Shown here: positions 61,681 to 64,000 of the stretch, one piece after another
How positions within the stretch are numbered: the stretch's first letter is position 1
Layout: each line of letters begins with the position of its first letter
Assembly: GCA_017463985.1 (NCBI GenBank)
Contig: JAFUEH010000020.1
Span: 62,001-126,000, forward strand
Direction of reading: 5' to 3'
DNA length: 64,000 nt
From: Eubacterium sp.
Lineage (GTDB): Bacteria; Bacillota; Clostridia; Oscillospirales; Acutalibacteraceae
The notes under the pieces: model-generated
Told to the model about the DNA's origin: nothing
The model's database searches: none
The model's input: the letters and a program-made list of their open reading frames with translations, nothing else
Translations under genes and position numbers: made by a program

Positions 61681-64000
61681 GAAAAAGGTTTTAAGTTTGT
61701 TGTTAAGTGTTTTAATGGTGGTGACAATGCTGCCGCTGTCCGGCGTGACGGCATTGGCGGAGGATGCATCCGACTTTAAACACTACGATGTCACTATCGC
61801 TGTACCCGAAACAGTGTATATGAAGCCGCAAAGCAATTATACAACCAAAGGTACAGAGGTGCAGTACTACGTGAATAATAACGTAGACGAAAGCGGTAAT
61901 GTTTCCTTGGATAATTCCCGTGACGCGACAGCAGGAACCTTCTCTGTCTACGGTGAAGACATTGAAAGCATTGACAGTGTGAGCGTTGACGGTGCTACAC
62001 GTTACGGCTTTAAAATTAGCCAAAACGGAAAACGCTTTTATGACGATTCGTTCACCCTTGAGTTGACAGAGGGCATTTCTTCGGCAGAAACAAAATTGCT
62101 GGAGTGGACGATTGACTGCACCATGACGGATGGTACAAACGCTGAATTCAAGGCGTTTACGGTGGCGTACGCGCCGTATTTGGAACCGGCTGTCAGCGCA
62201 ATCAGAGTAAAAAACTGTAACGGAGATGACAGCTTTTGCCAGTCCCTCGGCTATATCAGCGGTATTCAGGGAATTGGTGGTGATGGCGATTATTATAGCG
62301 CATCGAACTTCCTTCCGCTGGTGACTGCGTATGATGATATGAAGGGCAGCGGCACACAGCGTGCAGATGCCTTCCTTTCTTCATCACAGGTTGCCGGCCT
62401 GCCTAACAAAAACGTAAACTATTCCGATTACGCACCGGACAGCTGGATCGCAGCAATAAATTATGTTGAAGCGCAGCAGGTAACCCCGTGGGGCATGCTT
62501 ACTATTGATACAAGCCGTTATACTAACCTGAATCAGGTGCCGAATCTCACCCTCGGCTTAAGCATTACGGACACGGAAAACGCAGATGTCGTTTACGGCT
62601 ATATCGGCAAATTTGATATCAGCAATTCTTATTGGAAATATGATAGCGGTAAACCGAAGGCAGGCCAAGATTACATTAGCTATAGCACAAGTTCGAGCGA
62701 AAGTTATAATTACGTTTTAGAACATCATAAGGGAACCTATCCTTTCGGCGCTGTAAACTATTTCACTTATGGCAGACCGAATAGCAATTCGCTCTATGAT
62801 GGCGGTAATGTTGCGATCCTTTATACCGACATATTATGGTACGAAGAAATTGAAACGGGCGAGCAGAATTACTATGCCATCCAGGGTGCGCGTACCAAGC
62901 AGAATGTGGATAATGCCGTGAACACGCACATCACCCGTCTTAATGTCAACGGCGTGGATAAATCCGGACTGCGCAGTGCTGTCCAGAAGTACGAAGCCTA
63001 CGGCTTGCAGCGTGAATGGTTCAGCTATAAGGCTCTTTATGATGCTTATCTTAATGAGTTGAAAGACGCCGCAACAAGACTCGGCGATCCTGTGGCTTAC
63101 GATACAAGTTATGATAAACTGGAGGCGGCCTTCACAAAGCTGATGGAAACGGAGCCTTATGTTAGTACGGATAACGGTTATTACAATATCACTGCTACAA
63201 AGACCGGAAATAAAACCTATCAGCTTTCTGCCGAGCATGTGGCTGACCCGGAGGGAAAAACGGTTCAGTATGAGTATGTACTCCACAACAATCTTCTCAA
63301 AAACGGTAACTTCGGCAGTGGCGGCAAAGGCTGGAGTAATGAGGATACCGACTTCGTTATCAATGACGGTTATGAGAGAGGCAACGCTTTTGCTACAAAG
63401 AATCAGTTGCACGAGCTTTCACAAACGGTTGCGTTAACAGATTTTTATACCGAGGAAGAATTGAACACAGGTGACATTCGCCTTACCCTCGGCGGTGATG
63501 TTTACAATATAATTTCTTACGGTGCTCTGGCAAAACAGGCAAAACTGTATGTCGAAATACTTGACGGGAACGGCGAGCTTATCAATACCGTCTATGCTCT
63601 TAATAATGTAAGAGATAGTGATGATACATACATCAGCGAAGACGGTACGTTTAGTGAGGATTTCACTCTTCCTACGAACGCAAGAAGTTTGAATGTTGTG
63701 TGTGCAGGACAGGACGGCCTAGCCTGGATGGGCTATTACGGACCTCGCTTTGACAATATTTATCTTTCCGAAACCGGAAACGAATCGCCAGCCCTGTCCG
63801 AGGATAATACCTTTGAATTTGGCAAATTTAATATTGACATTTCGGCAAAATACACGGTACTGCAAAACTATCAGATTACTACCGAAGCTGCCGAAAACGG
63901 TACGGTAACCACTGATAAGTCCGTTACTTATGAGACCGATACCGTTACGATTACGGCAACGGGCGACAAGGGCTACGTTGTCAATACGCTTACCGTTACG
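61681..64000 (+). CDS. Large secreted surface protein, 5' part
   Basis: Open from the ATG at 61681 (AAGGAGG 9 nt upstream) to the window edge, at least 773 residues. A signal peptide (KKVLSLLLSVLMVVTMLPLSG, cut near ALAEDA) resembles that of the CotH protein. The rest is Tyr/Asn/Thr-rich beta-type sequence: a segment near 195-420 with repeated SLGYISGIQGIGGDG and IDTSRYTNLNQV features, a carbohydrate-binding-like module around 540-700 (NNLLKNGNFGSGGKGWSNED), and a final repeat (ITTEAAENGTVTTDKS) typical of InlB-type surface repeats. I cannot name the family. It shares its promoter design with the NRPS operon. Confidence 0.85.

Overview
The window looks like chromosome from a spore-forming, anaerobic Clostridia species, most likely Oscillospiraceae/Ruminococcaceae. 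The evidence is a near-complete spoIIIA operon, a non-mevalonate isoprenoid block (dxs), an ECF energizing module, a ClpE-like unfoldase, a SigH-like sigma factor, and Firmicutes-type promoters (TTGACA-N17-TATAAT) and ribosome sites. The genus is inference; no rRNA gene is present.

Layout. 1-4342: spoIIIAA (3' part) to spoIIIAH, the mother-cell side of the sporulation channel. 4360-13708: one long housekeeping operon (nusB, a TsaD paralogue, xseAB, ispA, dxs, tlyA, nadK, argR, recN) behind a promoter followed by a leader terminator. 13781-16927: tyrS, a ROK sugar kinase and a membrane-anchored unknown. 17050-18194: an orphan holin/endolysin cassette. 18303-24222: an accessory hotspot with tRNA-Asp, tRNA-Thr, two tRNA-Ser genes, a GDPD, a frameshifted and truncated phage/ICE polyvalent toxin-domain gene, and two structures in which a tRNA 3' end plus its terminator is duplicated around a shared 15-base motif and a covarying hairpin. 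24235-28243: zinc-ribbon protein, sigma factor, ychF and a GH2 glycosidase, all on the minus strand. 28332-45174: ilvBN, unknowns, ruvCAB, glmM, an rRNA methyltransferase, ecfA1-ecfA2-ecfT-truA, cvpA, pgsA and clpE-like. 45226-45566: four tRNAs (Gly, Arg, His, Gln).

45838-58506 is the most distinctive region. A STAS anti-anti-sigma protein, a SpoIIE-type phosphatase fused to an RsbW-like kinase domain, and a 1974-residue NRPS (A-T-C-A-T-reductase) are coupled head to tail. They are followed by a 29-codon lipoprotein-signal-like ORF, a VanX-like D,D-dipeptidase lipoprotein and a secreted CotH-kinase protein. The first adenylation domain lacks the aspartate that normally binds the amino-acid alpha-amine, and the terminal reductase implies release of an aldehyde or alcohol. 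The promoter of this operon carries two tandem TTTGTTATAC boxes 11 bp apart at a fixed distance from the -10 element. The same arrangement, with the same spacing, precedes a large secreted protein starting at 61681, which suggests a dedicated regulon.

58655-61459 (minus strand): cstA, a truncated nucleoside-hydrolase lipoprotein and a PrsW-family protease. The window ends inside the large secreted protein (61681-64000). No CRISPR array, rRNA or replication origin was seen.
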